Positions 1 to 8,350 of a stretch of DNA of 32,575 nt are shown in pieces. Numbering within the stretch: position 1 is the first letter of the stretch; every line of letters begins with the position of its first letter. The notes below the pieces were generated by a model that ran no database searches, had not been told where the DNA came from, and saw only the letters and a list, made by a program, of their open reading frames with translations. Source of the DNA: a virus. The stretch covers positions 1 through 32,575 of IMG/VR virus record IMGVR_UViG_3300025264_000059; one strand, 5' to 3'. The position numbers and the translations under genes are program-made.

Positions 1-62
1 CATATATATAGAATGGGGTGCCACATATTTACCTAAAATTACAGGGTCATAGTAAAAATCAT

Positions 63-91
63 TTGGATGTTCACCACTTTTGTTGTATAAT
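63..91 (+). promoter_or_regulatory. sigma70-type promoter upstream of the terminase gene
   Basis: A TTGGAT -35 box (63-68) and a perfect TATAAT -10 box (86-91) are separated by 17 bases, the optimal spacing for a bacterial sigma70 promoter. Transcription would start near position 98 and read into the terminase gene at 176 through an AT-rich leader. The same TTG...17...TATAAT arrangement occurs at 6167-6195. AT-rich DNA gives chance -10 boxes, so the case rests on the spacing, the position in one of the few intergenic gaps, and the second matching copy. Confidence 0.6.
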
Positions 92-175
92 TATATATAA
101 AATAAGTAGATCAACTAAAATTATTAAAACTTATTTGAATATTTTTTATTTTTTATTATTTTTTTAGAGCTAATA

Positions 176-1717
176 ATGAATTTACAAGAAGATTCTATTG
201 TATCTCCGTATGTTAACCTTCAAGGTCTATTAAATCTAAGTGTACTACAGGAAACTAAAGATGATTTCCTGTCATTTGTCCGTTTAATGGCCCCGATGCT
301 TGTCTCCGATTGGAAGATGGGTAAGCATATAGAGGTAATTTCCAATAAATTAAGACAATTAGAGGCTGGAGAGATAAAAAGGCTGATGGTATTCCTACCA
401 CCACGGAGTTCCAAGTCTGTTATCTGTTCCAAATTGTTTCCAGCATGGTATATAGGGAGAAATCCAGAACATGAAATTCTTACTGTTTCTCACAGTGATC
501 AACTTTCTAGTGATTTTGGCCGTTCTGTTCGTGACGTTGTTAACTCTGAACAGTTTCAGGAGATATTTAAAGGAGTTTCGTTACGGACGGACGTTAGAGC
601 AGCAGGAAAGTGGAAAACAAACCAGAATGGCACCTATTACGCAGCCGGGGTCCGTAGTCAGATTGCAGGACGAGGGGCTAATATAGCCATATTGGACGAT
701 GTGATGTCCGAAGAGGACTCATATTCCGAAGCTGGCCGTAGATATGTCAAAGAATGGTATCCTGCTGGCCTACGTACACGTATAATGCCCAATGGTTCCA
801 TACTCATCATTAATACAAGGTATCATTTCGATGATTTATGTGGCTGGTTGCTAAAACAACAAGAGGAAATGAGTGAATATGAGACTCTACCTTGGGAAGT
901 TGTACGAATACCTGCATGGTTAGATGATGAAGCGGCAGAACTTTTAGAGCTACCAGTGGGTTCTTCCTATTTTCCCGAATGGAAGCCCAAAGAAGTATTA
1001 CAAATTGATGAGAATGAGATTAAAGCCTCGAATGGAGCACGATACTGGAATGCATTGTACATGCAAGATCCAACTCCAGAAGAAGGTGGACTGATAAAGA
1101 AGAAATGGATACGAGAGTGGGAATACGAAGATCCACCAACATGTGACTTTATCCTGCAAACATATGATACGGCCTTTTCCACTCGAACTACGGCAGACTT
1201 TAGTGTAATACAGACATGGGGTATATTCTCCATGTTTGATGAGGAGGAAGACGGACGAGAATCTTATGTATCCAATCTGATTCTTCTTGGTAATCTTAAA
1301 GGTCGCTTTGAATATCCAGAACTACGTAGAATATCACAAATGTTGTACGATCAGTTTAAACCAGATGTATGTATTATAGAGAAGAAGGCAAGTGGTCAGT
1401 CACTCATACAGGATATGAGAAGAAGTGGCCTACCTATAAGAGAATATCTTCCAGATAGGGATAAAGTCAGCAGGGTATATGCAGCTTCTCCCATGATGGA
1501 AGCAGGAAAGGTTTGGATACCTGTACATAAGAAGTGGGCTGCTGATCTTATAGAAGAACTGATACAGTTTCCCAATGCAGCCCATGATGATCAGGTAGAT
1601 GCCTTGACAATGGCTATACATTTCCTAAGAGAATCATGGCATGTAACACATCCAGAAGATCCTCAATGGGAAGATGAACCAAGAAAGCAACAAAGGGTTG
1701 CATATTGGAGAACTTAG
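176..1717 (+). CDS. terL: terminase large subunit
   Basis: ATPase-nuclease motor that pumps DNA into the prohead through the portal and cuts the concatemer. The N-terminal ATPase has a Walker A-like loop PPRSSKS (about residues 75-81), a Walker B strand with acidic pair AILDD (171-175), and a following IINTRYH segment (211-217) like motif III. The C-terminal RNase H-like nuclease has its usual three acidic positions: Asp331 in QTYDTAFS, Glu402 in CIIEKKASG and the HDDQVDA pair near 470-475. The 513-residue length is normal for the family. The ribosome-binding site is weak (AGAG about 10 bases upstream). It is the first gene after the promoter at 63-91. No small terminase subunit is visible here, so it must lie outside the window or be unrecognisable. 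Confidence 0.96.
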   Translation: MNLQEDSIVSPYVNLQGLLNLSVLQETKDDFLSFVRLMAPMLVSDWKMGKHIEVISNKLRQLEAGEIKRLMVFLPPRSSKSVICSKLFPAWYIGRNPEHEILTVSHSDQLSSDFGRSVRDVVNSEQFQEIFKGVSLRTDVRAAGKWKTNQNGTYYAAGVRSQIAGRGANIAILDDVMSEEDSYSEAGRRYVKEWYPAGLRTRIMPNGSILIINTRYHFDDLCGWLLKQQEEMSEYETLPWEVVRIPAWLDDEAAELLELPVGSSYFPEWKPKEVLQIDENEIKASNGARYWNALYMQDPTPEEGGLIKKKWIREWEYEDPPTCDFILQTYDTAFSTRTTADFSVIQTWGIFSMFDEEEDGRESYVSNLILLGNLKGRFEYPELRRISQMLYDQFKPDVCIIEKKASGQSLIQDMRRSGLPIREYLPDRDKVSRVYAASPMMEAGKVWIPVHKKWAADLIEELIQFPNAAHDDQVDALTMAIHFLRESWHVTHPEDPQWEDEPRKQQRVAYWRT

Positions 1718-1732
1718 GTGTATAATGGAGTT

Positions 1733-1740
1733 AAAGGGGA
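1733..1740 (+). promoter_or_regulatory. strong ribosome binding site that selects a GTG start
   Basis: AAAGGGGA lies 6 bases before the GTG codon at 1747. It is one of the best Shine-Dalgarno matches in the window. An ATG at 1725 is in a different frame and ends after nine codons, so this site argues for GTG initiation of the 323-residue protein. Confidence 0.65.
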
Positions 1741-1746
1741 ACTCTC

Positions 1747-2718
1747 GTGGCTAATGATAAGAAAACAAATTTACCTGATATAATACCTGAAGTAGATCGG
1801 AGGGAAGTTTTACGTGGTGGTCTAGCAACAATAGGTAGAGCCGTTCTGCCTTCCCTTCCCGGTGCTATAGCAGATCTTACTCTAGGTGATATAGTACCTA
1901 GTAAATCAAAAGGATCTTCACCTGAAGTTCTAAAATCTTTAGTATCTAAGTTCCTAGATCTTGGTAATGAAAGAGAAGATATGGAAATGAATCCTGACTA
2001 TGTAACACATGGAATAAATTCATGGAAACATCTTAAGAATGCTCTATCAGATAATTTTCACAATTTAAAACAAGAATTAATGAAGGATGGAATTAGTGAG
2101 GATAAAGCTAACTATATAGCTACACGATTAGCTAGAGATACTTATCAAGGTTATATGTCGAATCTGGACAAATATTCTAAATTTATTGGATACCATTATG
2201 GAGAGGAAGGTAAAGAACCAGAATTTGAAATACTTTCTGGTGAAGAATTAGATACTGCAATAGAAACAGAAATGGAAAATATTATCAATACTGCAATAAA
2301 AGATTATGAAGCTGGAGAACCTGTAGGAACTAATTTTGATCAGATAGTTGATGTGTGGGAAGATGATGAAGAATCGGAAGATGATGAATTTTCAATAGAA
2401 GATATTGTAGCAGAACTTCCAACTGAAAGAAAAAAAGATACACCAGAAGAACGTATAAAAGATGTAGGTAAAACGGTTGGTACACATGCATTAGGAAGAT
2501 TACTAACTCAACTGGCTGATAAAAAAGATACAAAGCCTAAAGGTTCAAAACAGATAACAGGTCCAAAAGAAACTGATAAGCCATCTATAAATAAATTACT
2601 ATCAGCTCTATCAGTATTTAAAAGAGGAACTCCACTGGGAGCTGCTGCTTATGTAATGGGTCCAACACCTACAGCACATGATGATGATTATGATTTTCAA
2701 ATACCAGTAGATAGATAA
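1747..2718 (+). CDS. hypothetical protein with Tat-like N-terminus
   Basis: I do not recognise this 323-residue protein. Its GTG start is supported by the Shine-Dalgarno AAAGGGGA 6 bases upstream. Residues 17-25 read DRREVLRGG, followed by a moderately apolar stretch ending PSLPGAI. This resembles the twin-arginine signal motif RRxxLxG, although the hydrophobic core is short and contains an Arg. The middle is helical and charged, with a very acidic segment near residues 198-220 (EDDEESEDDE). It then has the linker DKKDTKPK, repeated exactly in the LysM protein at 13943, and a small apolar segment (PLGAAAYVMGP) before an acidic tail. It sits between terminase and portal. Export is only an inference; the RR motif could be incidental. 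Confidence 0.7.
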   Translation: MANDKKTNLPDIIPEVDRREVLRGGLATIGRAVLPSLPGAIADLTLGDIVPSKSKGSSPEVLKSLVSKFLDLGNEREDMEMNPDYVTHGINSWKHLKNALSDNFHNLKQELMKDGISEDKANYIATRLARDTYQGYMSNLDKYSKFIGYHYGEEGKEPEFEILSGEELDTAIETEMENIINTAIKDYEAGEPVGTNFDQIVDVWEDDEESEDDEFSIEDIVAELPTERKKDTPEERIKDVGKTVGTHALGRLLTQLADKKDTKPKGSKQITGPKETDKPSINKLLSALSVFKRGTPLGAAAYVMGPTPTAHDDDYDFQIPVDR

Positions 2719-2734
2719 AGACGGGAAAATAAAT

Positions 2735-5338
2735 ATGGCAACAGAACGAAATCCATTTGAACAAATACCACAGGAAGTATCTAATGTAGTTCCTATGAGT
2801 CCTGTTCCTATGGAAGAAGAAACAGAAGCAACATTTGAATTAGATCCTGATGGTGGAGTTACTGTAGATTTTAGCAATACTGTTGAAATGGAAGCAGAAG
2901 CTCCTATAAAAGAATGGTATACAAATCTTGCAGAAGATCTAGATGAAAGTACTCTGGGAGAAATTGCAGAGGATACTTATAATAATTACGATGCAGATAA
3001 GAACTCCCGACAAGAATGGGAGTCCATGTTTGAACGTGGCTTCGATCTGCTTGGTCTGAAGATACAGGAATCCTCCGAACCATTTGAAGGTGCATGTACG
3101 GCTGTACATCCATTGCTAATTGAATCAGCCGTGAAGTTCCAGAGTAAAGCATCACAGGAATTGTTTCCATCAGCAGGTCCGATAAAGACACAGATACTTG
3201 GCAAGTCCACTCCTCAACGTGAGACACAAGCTAATCGTGTTAAGAACTTTATGAACTATCAGCTTACAGAGCAGATGCCAGAGTACTTTGACGAATTTGA
3301 AAAGATGCTCTTCCATCTTCCATTAATAGGCTCTGCATTTAAGAAAGTATATTACGATGCAAATCTTAAACGACCAGTGTCAGAATTTGTACCTATTGAC
3401 CAGTTTTACGTATCTTATTATTCCAGTAATCTTTCCAAGGCTGACAGGTATACACATGTAATTTATCGTAGTCCAGTTGATTTGGCAAAAGATATTCGTT
3501 CAGGAATATATTCCGATACAGAATTACCGGAAGCATCCAATCCTGAACCCACGGCATTTGCATCCAAGATGGATACAATATTAGGGTTCTCTCCAACACA
3601 GGATACAGATCCTCAATATGTTTTACTGGAACAGCATTGTTATCTGGAATTGGATGAACCTAATAAAGAAGAGGGAATAGCACTTCCCTACATTGTAACA
3701 ATAGAAGAACAATCCAGAAAAGTTTTATGTATTCGTAGAAACTATAAACCTGATGATCCGAATAAAGAAAAAGTGAATCACTTTGTACATTATAGATTCG
3801 TACCGGGTTTTGGTTTCTACGGTTTTGGCCTCATGCACTTCCTTGGTAATCTAACCATGAGTGCTACAGCAGCAATGAGAAGTCTCATTGATGCAGGTCA
3901 ATTTGCGAACCTGCCGGGAGGCTTTAAGGCAAAAGGTGTTAGGATGGTTGGTGACAATGATCCTATCAGCCCCGGTGAGTTTAAAGAAGTTGAATCTACA
4001 GGTATGGACTTGGCAAAGGCTATCGTTCCTCTCCCCTACAAAGAGCCTTCCTCGACCTTGTTCCAGATGTTGGGTTTCGTAACAACAGCAGGTCAGAAGT
4101 TTGCCGACAGTACAGAACAGATTGTATCGGAAGCATCTTCTTACGGACCTGTGGGTACAACTATGGCACTACTGGAAGCATCCAGTAAATTCTTCTCTGC
4201 AATCCATAAGCGATTGCATAAATCCCAGAGAGATGAATTTAGGATCTTGGCTAGAATAGATTATGATTATCTACCAAGTGAATATCCCTATGATGTGCCG
4301 TATGAAAGTCGGAGTATATTCAAGTCCGACTTTGATGGAAGAGTGGACGTTATCCCCGTCAGCGATCCCAATATTCCATCCAATGCTCACCGCCTTATGA
4401 TTGCACAAATGGCTATGCAAATGGCACAGCAATCACCTCCCGGCATGTTTAACTTGGAAGCATTAAACAGAACAATTTTAAATGCAGCCAACATGCCGAA
4501 TATGGAAGAGATACTTCCACCTAAACGTAAACCAAAAGAACTTGATCCTGTATCAGATATCATGGCTGCGACAAAGGGTATACCTATTGGTGCCTTTCCC
4601 GGTCAGAATCATGATGCTCATATACAGGTTAAGACAGCTTATTTACAAGATCCTGTTCATGGAAAGAATCCAGCTATGCAACGTACGAAGCCTATATTGG
4701 AAGCTAATATTCAGGAACATATGGTACATAAGTATCAAGAGCAGATTAATGGTGTTGCTCAACAGGCATTACAACAGGTTCCAGAACAATCTCCAGAAGT
4801 TATGGAAGGTGCTATGGTTTATGCTGCTCAACAGGTACTTAATGCTAATCAGGCTATGGGTCAGGCACAGTCTCCTGAACAACAACTAGTTGCTCTCGAA
4901 CAGAAAAAGGTAGAACTGCAACAGCAGAAATTACAATTAGATGCTGCACAGAATGCTGCGGAAGCTGCATTGGATGCACAGAAGTTACAATTGGAAGAAG
5001 CCAAGTTAGCTCAAGATGCTATGGAATCAGGTTTAAATTCTGCATATAGGCAGGAGAAGTCTGATCTGGATAGAGCAAGTAAGGAAACTATGAAGACTGT
5101 TGAATTACTAACTAAAGCTGGTATAGATGAATTAAAACTAAATCAAGATAGTGAGTTAAAAATGGTAGACATGGCAATTAAAGCATCTATCGGTAAGAAT
5201 AAACATAATATGGATATCGAAAAAATACGAAGTAAGGCTTTAGAAAAGTCAGCTGATATAGATAAAGATAAGCAGTTAAAACTTGTTGATATAGTAAGTG
5301 ATCTTATGAAAGATAAATCTAATAGGAAAGGAGAATAA
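2735..5338 (+). CDS. portal protein with long coiled-coil C-terminus
   Basis: The dodecameric portal forms the vertex through which DNA enters and leaves, and docks the terminase and tail connectors. At 867 residues it is long; P22 portal is 725. The N-terminal 45 residues are acidic. The core, beginning near the segment FERGFDLLGLK and continuing through VHPLLIESAVKFQSKASQEL, resembles P22-like portals of marine phages. The last roughly 155 residues (from about 710) are Gln-, Lys- and Ala-rich heptad-like sequence, consistent with a helical barrel extending into the head. Position directly after terminase supports the call. The start is ATG after ACGGGAAA. Two small genes and a co-chaperonin follow with almost no spacing. 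The family assignment is from pattern memory. Confidence 0.88.
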   Translation: MATERNPFEQIPQEVSNVVPMSPVPMEEETEATFELDPDGGVTVDFSNTVEMEAEAPIKEWYTNLAEDLDESTLGEIAEDTYNNYDADKNSRQEWESMFERGFDLLGLKIQESSEPFEGACTAVHPLLIESAVKFQSKASQELFPSAGPIKTQILGKSTPQRETQANRVKNFMNYQLTEQMPEYFDEFEKMLFHLPLIGSAFKKVYYDANLKRPVSEFVPIDQFYVSYYSSNLSKADRYTHVIYRSPVDLAKDIRSGIYSDTELPEASNPEPTAFASKMDTILGFSPTQDTDPQYVLLEQHCYLELDEPNKEEGIALPYIVTIEEQSRKVLCIRRNYKPDDPNKEKVNHFVHYRFVPGFGFYGFGLMHFLGNLTMSATAAMRSLIDAGQFANLPGGFKAKGVRMVGDNDPISPGEFKEVESTGMDLAKAIVPLPYKEPSSTLFQMLGFVTTAGQKFADSTEQIVSEASSYGPVGTTMALLEASSKFFSAIHKRLHKSQRDEFRILARIDYDYLPSEYPYDVPYESRSIFKSDFDGRVDVIPVSDPNIPSNAHRLMIAQMAMQMAQQSPPGMFNLEALNRTILNAANMPNMEEILPPKRKPKELDPVSDIMAATKGIPIGAFPGQNHDAHIQVKTAYLQDPVHGKNPAMQRTKPILEANIQEHMVHKYQEQINGVAQQALQQVPEQSPEVMEGAMVYAAQQVLNANQAMGQAQSPEQQLVALEQKKVELQQQKLQLDAAQNAAEAALDAQKLQLEEAKLAQDAMESGLNSAYRQEKSDLDRASKETMKTVELLTKAGIDELKLNQDSELKMVDMAIKASIGKNKHNMDIEKIRSKALEKSADIDKDKQLKLVDIVSDLMKDKSNRKGE

Positions 5339-5339
5339 G

Positions 5340-5549
5340 ATGCCTAAGTATAGAGGAGTACACTACCCTAACGATTTTAAGGGTGTAACTAATGGATACC
5401 CAGAACATGTACCCAACGGTGACGGTGGTGCATATGGTGATTTCACTAAGAAGTCTGAGGCAGATGGCGGTGTTGGTGCCAGAGCACGTAAAGGTGTGCT
5501 GAATGAACGAGATGCATCTGCATGGAAATATCCCAAGCCAGTTAGATAA
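5340..5549 (+). CDS. small hypothetical protein downstream of the portal
   Basis: A 69-residue Gly/Tyr/Asp-rich protein of unknown function. It is preceded by a good AGGAG ribosome-binding site (AAAGGAGAATAAG) within the end of the portal gene and starts two bases after the portal stop. The composition (many Gly, Asp, Arg; few aliphatic residues) suggests an extended or partly disordered structural protein rather than an enzyme. Its stop overlaps the next ATG in a TAATG junction, so the two small proteins should be translated together. Its place in the head-assembly cluster is the only functional hint. Confidence 0.7.
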   Translation: MPKYRGVHYPNDFKGVTNGYPEHVPNGDGGAYGDFTKKSEADGGVGARARKGVLNERDASAWKYPKPVR

Positions 5550-5740
5550 TGGAAATTTGGGATGAGGTAATAAAAGAATATAATAACGAATTACAGAAGT
5601 TACAAACTGTAGTCTCTGAAGGTGGTGCCGAAAGTTTTTCTAACTATAGAGAACTTGTCGGACATATGCAGGGTATTCGTTGGAGTAGAGAAATTTTTAC
5701 AACTATTCTCAAGAAGAGAATGTATGATGATGAGGAGTAA
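5549..5740 (+). CDS. small helical hypothetical protein
   Basis: A 63-residue, probably all-helical protein, translationally coupled to the previous gene (TAATG overlap) and directly abutting the co-chaperonin gene. The sequence has a leading amphipathic helix (EVIKEYNNELQKLQTVVSEG), a Gly turn, then YRELVGHMQGIRWSREIF and an acidic end (MYDDEE). I recall similar short proteins between portal and capsid genes in other marine phages, but no function is known to me. A minor head or assembly role is an inference from context. Confidence 0.68.
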   Translation: MEIWDEVIKEYNNELQKLQTVVSEGGAESFSNYRELVGHMQGIRWSREIFTTILKKRMYDDEE

Positions 5741-6163
5741 ATGCAACAGGTACATTTAGGAAACGCTATCAAGAATGATATGTGGATCACAGAGGATGAG
5801 GTCAAAGATCCCAATCCTCTACCAGAACTACCGGGCTTTCATATTTTAGTTAGGCCCATAAGTATAAAAGGTGTGACAAAGGGTGGCATTATGCTACCTG
5901 ACTCAACCAGAGATGATATGGCATATCTCACAACGGTAGGCAAAGTCCTATCTTTAGGAGAACTGGCATATGACGATGAAGGAAAATTTCCAAATGGAGC
6001 ATGGTGCCAAGAAGGAGATTTTGTATGTTATGCTAAACATGCTGGTCAGAAATTATTTTATAAGTCAGTAAGACTTATTCTACTATTTGATGATCAGATA
6101 ATATGTAGAGTAGAACATCCAAGAGATCTAGATCCTACATTTAATTTAACAACTGGATCATAG
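5741..6163 (+). CDS. GroES-like (Cpn10) co-chaperonin
   Basis: Predicted lid for the host GroEL chamber, used by phages to fold their capsid protein. Residues about 30-125 follow the Cpn10 pattern: PGFHILVRPI (first strand), a mobile loop with GGIMLPDS in which Ile50-Met51-Leu52 is the hydrophobic tripeptide that contacts GroEL, a VGKVLSLG segment, then EGDFVCYAKHAGQKL and a final strand with LLFDDQIICRV. GroES is about 97 residues. This version has about 29 extra N-terminal residues, an insertion around 75-88 and a short C-terminal tail. T4 gp31 is the established functional precedent, though its sequence is very different. It lies just before the scaffold and major capsid genes, as expected for a capsid-folding helper. 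Its ATG directly abuts the previous stop. Confidence 0.85.
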   Translation: MQQVHLGNAIKNDMWITEDEVKDPNPLPELPGFHILVRPISIKGVTKGGIMLPDSTRDDMAYLTTVGKVLSLGELAYDDEGKFPNGAWCQEGDFVCYAKHAGQKLFYKSVRLILLFDDQIICRVEHPRDLDPTFNLTTGS

Positions 6164-6166
6164 TAC

Positions 6167-6195
6167 TTGCACATTTATATAATTTATAGTATAAT
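6167..6195 (+). promoter_or_regulatory. sigma70-type promoter for the capsid genes
   Basis: TTGCAC (6167-6172) and a perfect TATAAT (6190-6195) are separated by exactly 17 bases in the only substantial gap of the left half. A start near 6202 gives a leader of about 45 bases carrying a 5-bp stem TGCTT-CGT-AAGCA (6218-6230) and the ribosome-binding site AAAGGAA before the scaffold ATG. It would give the capsid genes their own transcript in addition to read-through from the terminase promoter. Confidence 0.68.
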
Positions 6196-6245
6196 AAAGT
6201 AGTAACGTAAATCCGTATGCTTCGTAAGCAACGAAAGGAACTGAA

Positions 6246-7181
6246 ATGATTGAGAAAGAAGAATGGACTGAAGTAGAAGCACCCTCGTCCAAAGAGGAAA
6301 CTAAAGTCGAGTTTGAAGTAGAACAAGAGGAGGAAAAGGTTACAGCTAAACCAGAAGCTCCTTCAGATACCGAAACAAAAGAAGAATCAAAAGAATTAGA
6401 GGGTATAGAAACTAAAGGTGCTCAGAAACGTATACGTCAACTGGTTAAACAACGTAAGGATCGTGATGATCAGATCTCGCAGCTTATACAACAGAATGAG
6501 CAACTCTCTAGTAGAATTACCAGTAGAGAAAAAGAATTTACTAATATTAATAAACTTAACTTAGATGCAAGTGAAAAGCAGTTAACAGATAAATTAGAAC
6601 TTGCCAGAGCTGCCTACAAATCAGCACATGATGAGGGAGACACAGGTAAAATATTACAAGCACAAGAGTTTTTAAATGATGCACAGAATGATCTTAAAAC
6701 ATTAACTGTAACAAAAACTCATTTTGAACAAGAGCCTGAACAAGTTCAGCAACAGGTACAGCCTGTACAACAGACGAATAGGCCAGATCCTAAAGCTGTT
6801 GAATGGACACAACGAAATGAATGGTTTGGACAGGATAGGATTATGACCGCTGCTGCTCTGGCTTTAGATGCAGAATTAAAAGAACAGGGGTATGATCCAA
6901 ATGATCCAGAATTTTATAACGAAGTTGACAACAGAATTAAGGAAGCATTTCCAACTAAGTTTAACTCTGATGTCACTCAAAGTTCGGTGCAGGAACAACC
7001 GTCAAAACCTGCTCAAGTAGTAGCTGGAGCGTCACGTTCCACTCCAGCCCCAAATAAAGTAAAGCTGACGAAAGAAGATGTGAGGCTTGCACAAAATTGG
7101 GGTATACCACTTGAACAATATGCTGCTGAAAAGCTAAAGGTACAGGATGCCGATGGCGAATACACAGCAATTAAACTGTAA
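6246..7181 (+). CDS. capsid scaffolding protein (predicted)
   Basis: A 311-residue, highly charged, mostly helical protein with the features of a head scaffold, which guides capsid assembly and is then removed. The first 55 residues are Glu/Lys-rich and probably disordered. Residues about 58-100 form a likely coiled coil (from KRIRQLVKQRKDRDDQISQL). Another helix-rich part follows, then a Gln-rich linker (VQQQVQPVQQ). The C-terminus has a compact conserved-looking segment LTKEDVRLAQNWGIPLEQYA, the sort of tail that contacts capsid protein. It is two genes upstream of the major capsid protein and is the first gene behind the promoter at 6167-6195. No protease domain is seen in it. Confidence 0.78.
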   Translation: MIEKEEWTEVEAPSSKEETKVEFEVEQEEEKVTAKPEAPSDTETKEESKELEGIETKGAQKRIRQLVKQRKDRDDQISQLIQQNEQLSSRITSREKEFTNINKLNLDASEKQLTDKLELARAAYKSAHDEGDTGKILQAQEFLNDAQNDLKTLTVTKTHFEQEPEQVQQQVQPVQQTNRPDPKAVEWTQRNEWFGQDRIMTAAALALDAELKEQGYDPNDPEFYNEVDNRIKEAFPTKFNSDVTQSSVQEQPSKPAQVVAGASRSTPAPNKVKLTKEDVRLAQNWGIPLEQYAAEKLKVQDADGEYTAIKL

Positions 7182-7196
7182 CGTGGAGGAGAAATT

Positions 7197-7688
7197 ATGA
7201 CACGTATTGAATCACGTAATTCTCAAACAAGGGAAAATGAAACCAGAGAAGAAACAGAGTACGTCTTTGAAGAACCAAACGCAACTTATATACCTCGTGA
7301 AGTTGAGGAAAGATATCGTCAGCAAGATATGTCTCTTGGTTGGCTACGTATCCTTCTTAATGGTCAGGATGATTACCAAGAAGTTGGTAAGAAACAAGGT
7401 CAAGGATGGGAGTTTGTTTCTCCTGAAGAAGTTCCTGAGATGGGAGCCACTTCTACCGTGAGAGAAGAAGGTCGATATGCTGGAGTTGTCTGTCGTGGAG
7501 ACATAGCCTTGGGTAAGATACCCACGGTAAAGCTAGAGGCCAAAAGAAAGCATTATAGGAATAAGGCTAATGAGATGCTGGAAGCTGTTAATTCACAGTT
7601 GATGAGACATTCCAGTTCACAGATGCCTATTTCCAATAATAGCAAATCGAGAACATTTAAAGGACGAACTCCTACGTTTCAGGAGTAG
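7197..7688 (+). CDS. hypothetical structural protein between scaffold and capsid
   Basis: A 163-residue hydrophilic protein of unknown function with a strong ribosome-binding site (GGAGGAG). The N-terminus is rich in Glu, Arg, Asn and Thr. A central part (LGWLRILLNGQDD ... GQGWEFVSPEEVPEMG) looks folded. The following VVCRGDIALGKIPTVKLEAK and the basic, Ser/Asn-rich tail look surface-exposed. Its place between scaffold and decoration-like genes implies a role in the head or its assembly. Small proteins containing a 'GW-FV-P-E-VP' stretch occur at this locus in other marine phages as far as I recall. No motif allows a biochemical call. Confidence 0.72.
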   Translation: MTRIESRNSQTRENETREETEYVFEEPNATYIPREVEERYRQQDMSLGWLRILLNGQDDYQEVGKKQGQGWEFVSPEEVPEMGATSTVREEGRYAGVVCRGDIALGKIPTVKLEAKRKHYRNKANEMLEAVNSQLMRHSSSQMPISNNSKSRTFKGRTPTFQE

Positions 7689-7714
7689 TTCTTAAACATT
7701 GGAAGGAGAATACT

Positions 7715-8332
7715 ATGTCTAGTACAAGAGCACTACGTGGCTTCCTTCCTGCTCGAAAAAAGGGACAGAATTATAATACGGGTGGAACAAGTACTTTGAT
7801 TTCCCCTACTACTATAACTCGTGCTCCCAAGAAACTGTATACTGGTGACTTGATATGTATTGAAGCTAGTGGTACTATTTCAGAATCTATTGGTGCAACC
7901 TTGAAGCCTTCGGGTGTATTCATGGGTTGTAACTATGTGGACTCTGATGGTAGTCAAAAGTTCTCACGGTATTGGCCGGGAGAAGCTATCACTGCTGCAA
8001 CTAGTATTGAGTTCCATGTCATAACTGATCCTGATCAGACGTATTACATTCAAGGTAATGCAACCTGTAGTCACGGTGAGATTTGTAAAGTACTTAACTA
8101 TGTAGCAACTGTTTCGACAGCTTCTGCTGGTAGTACCAAGACAGGTCAATCTGCATTTTTTGTAGAGACATCGGCTGCTGGCTTGGAAACCATTGTAGGT
8201 AATGTACGAGTTGTTGGATATGCTAAAGATCCCGGTGAAGGAGCCGATGGTCTTGACCAATTCCCAATGCTTGAAGTTTGGTTACCCACACACAGGGATC
8301 GGTTTGCGACTACTACAGTTTCAACGGCATAA
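7715..8332 (+). CDS. putative capsid decoration/minor head protein
   Basis: A 205-residue, beta-rich, Gly/Thr/Ser-rich protein immediately upstream of the major capsid gene, with a very good ribosome-binding site (GGAAGGAGAATACT). The N-terminal arm is basic (RALRGFLPARKKGQNYNTGG). A beta core includes GVFMGCNYVDSDGSQKFSRY and a stretch of alternating polar and apolar residues (TYYIQGNATCSHGEICKVLN). High predicted expression, beta content and position fit a head-decoration or stabilising protein, but I cannot link it to a named family from the sequence. It has three Cys residues. Confidence 0.7.
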   Translation: MSSTRALRGFLPARKKGQNYNTGGTSTLISPTTITRAPKKLYTGDLICIEASGTISESIGATLKPSGVFMGCNYVDSDGSQKFSRYWPGEAITAATSIEFHVITDPDQTYYIQGNATCSHGEICKVLNYVATVSTASAGSTKTGQSAFFVETSAAGLETIVGNVRVVGYAKDPGEGADGLDQFPMLEVWLPTHRDRFATTTVSTA

Positions 8333-8350
8333 CTAGGAAGGAGATAAACA

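Noticed and set aside
136-166. T-rich stretch before the terminase gene as an intrinsic terminator
   Set aside because: No GC-rich stem precedes it, and it lies downstream of the promoter at 63-91.
471-686. Plus-strand frame inside the terminase gene beginning MKFLLFLTVINFLVIL, holin-like in hydrophobicity
   Set aside because: It lies wholly within the conserved ATPase region of terminase and has no good ribosome-binding site. The apolar appearance comes from T-rich second codon positions in the shifted frame.
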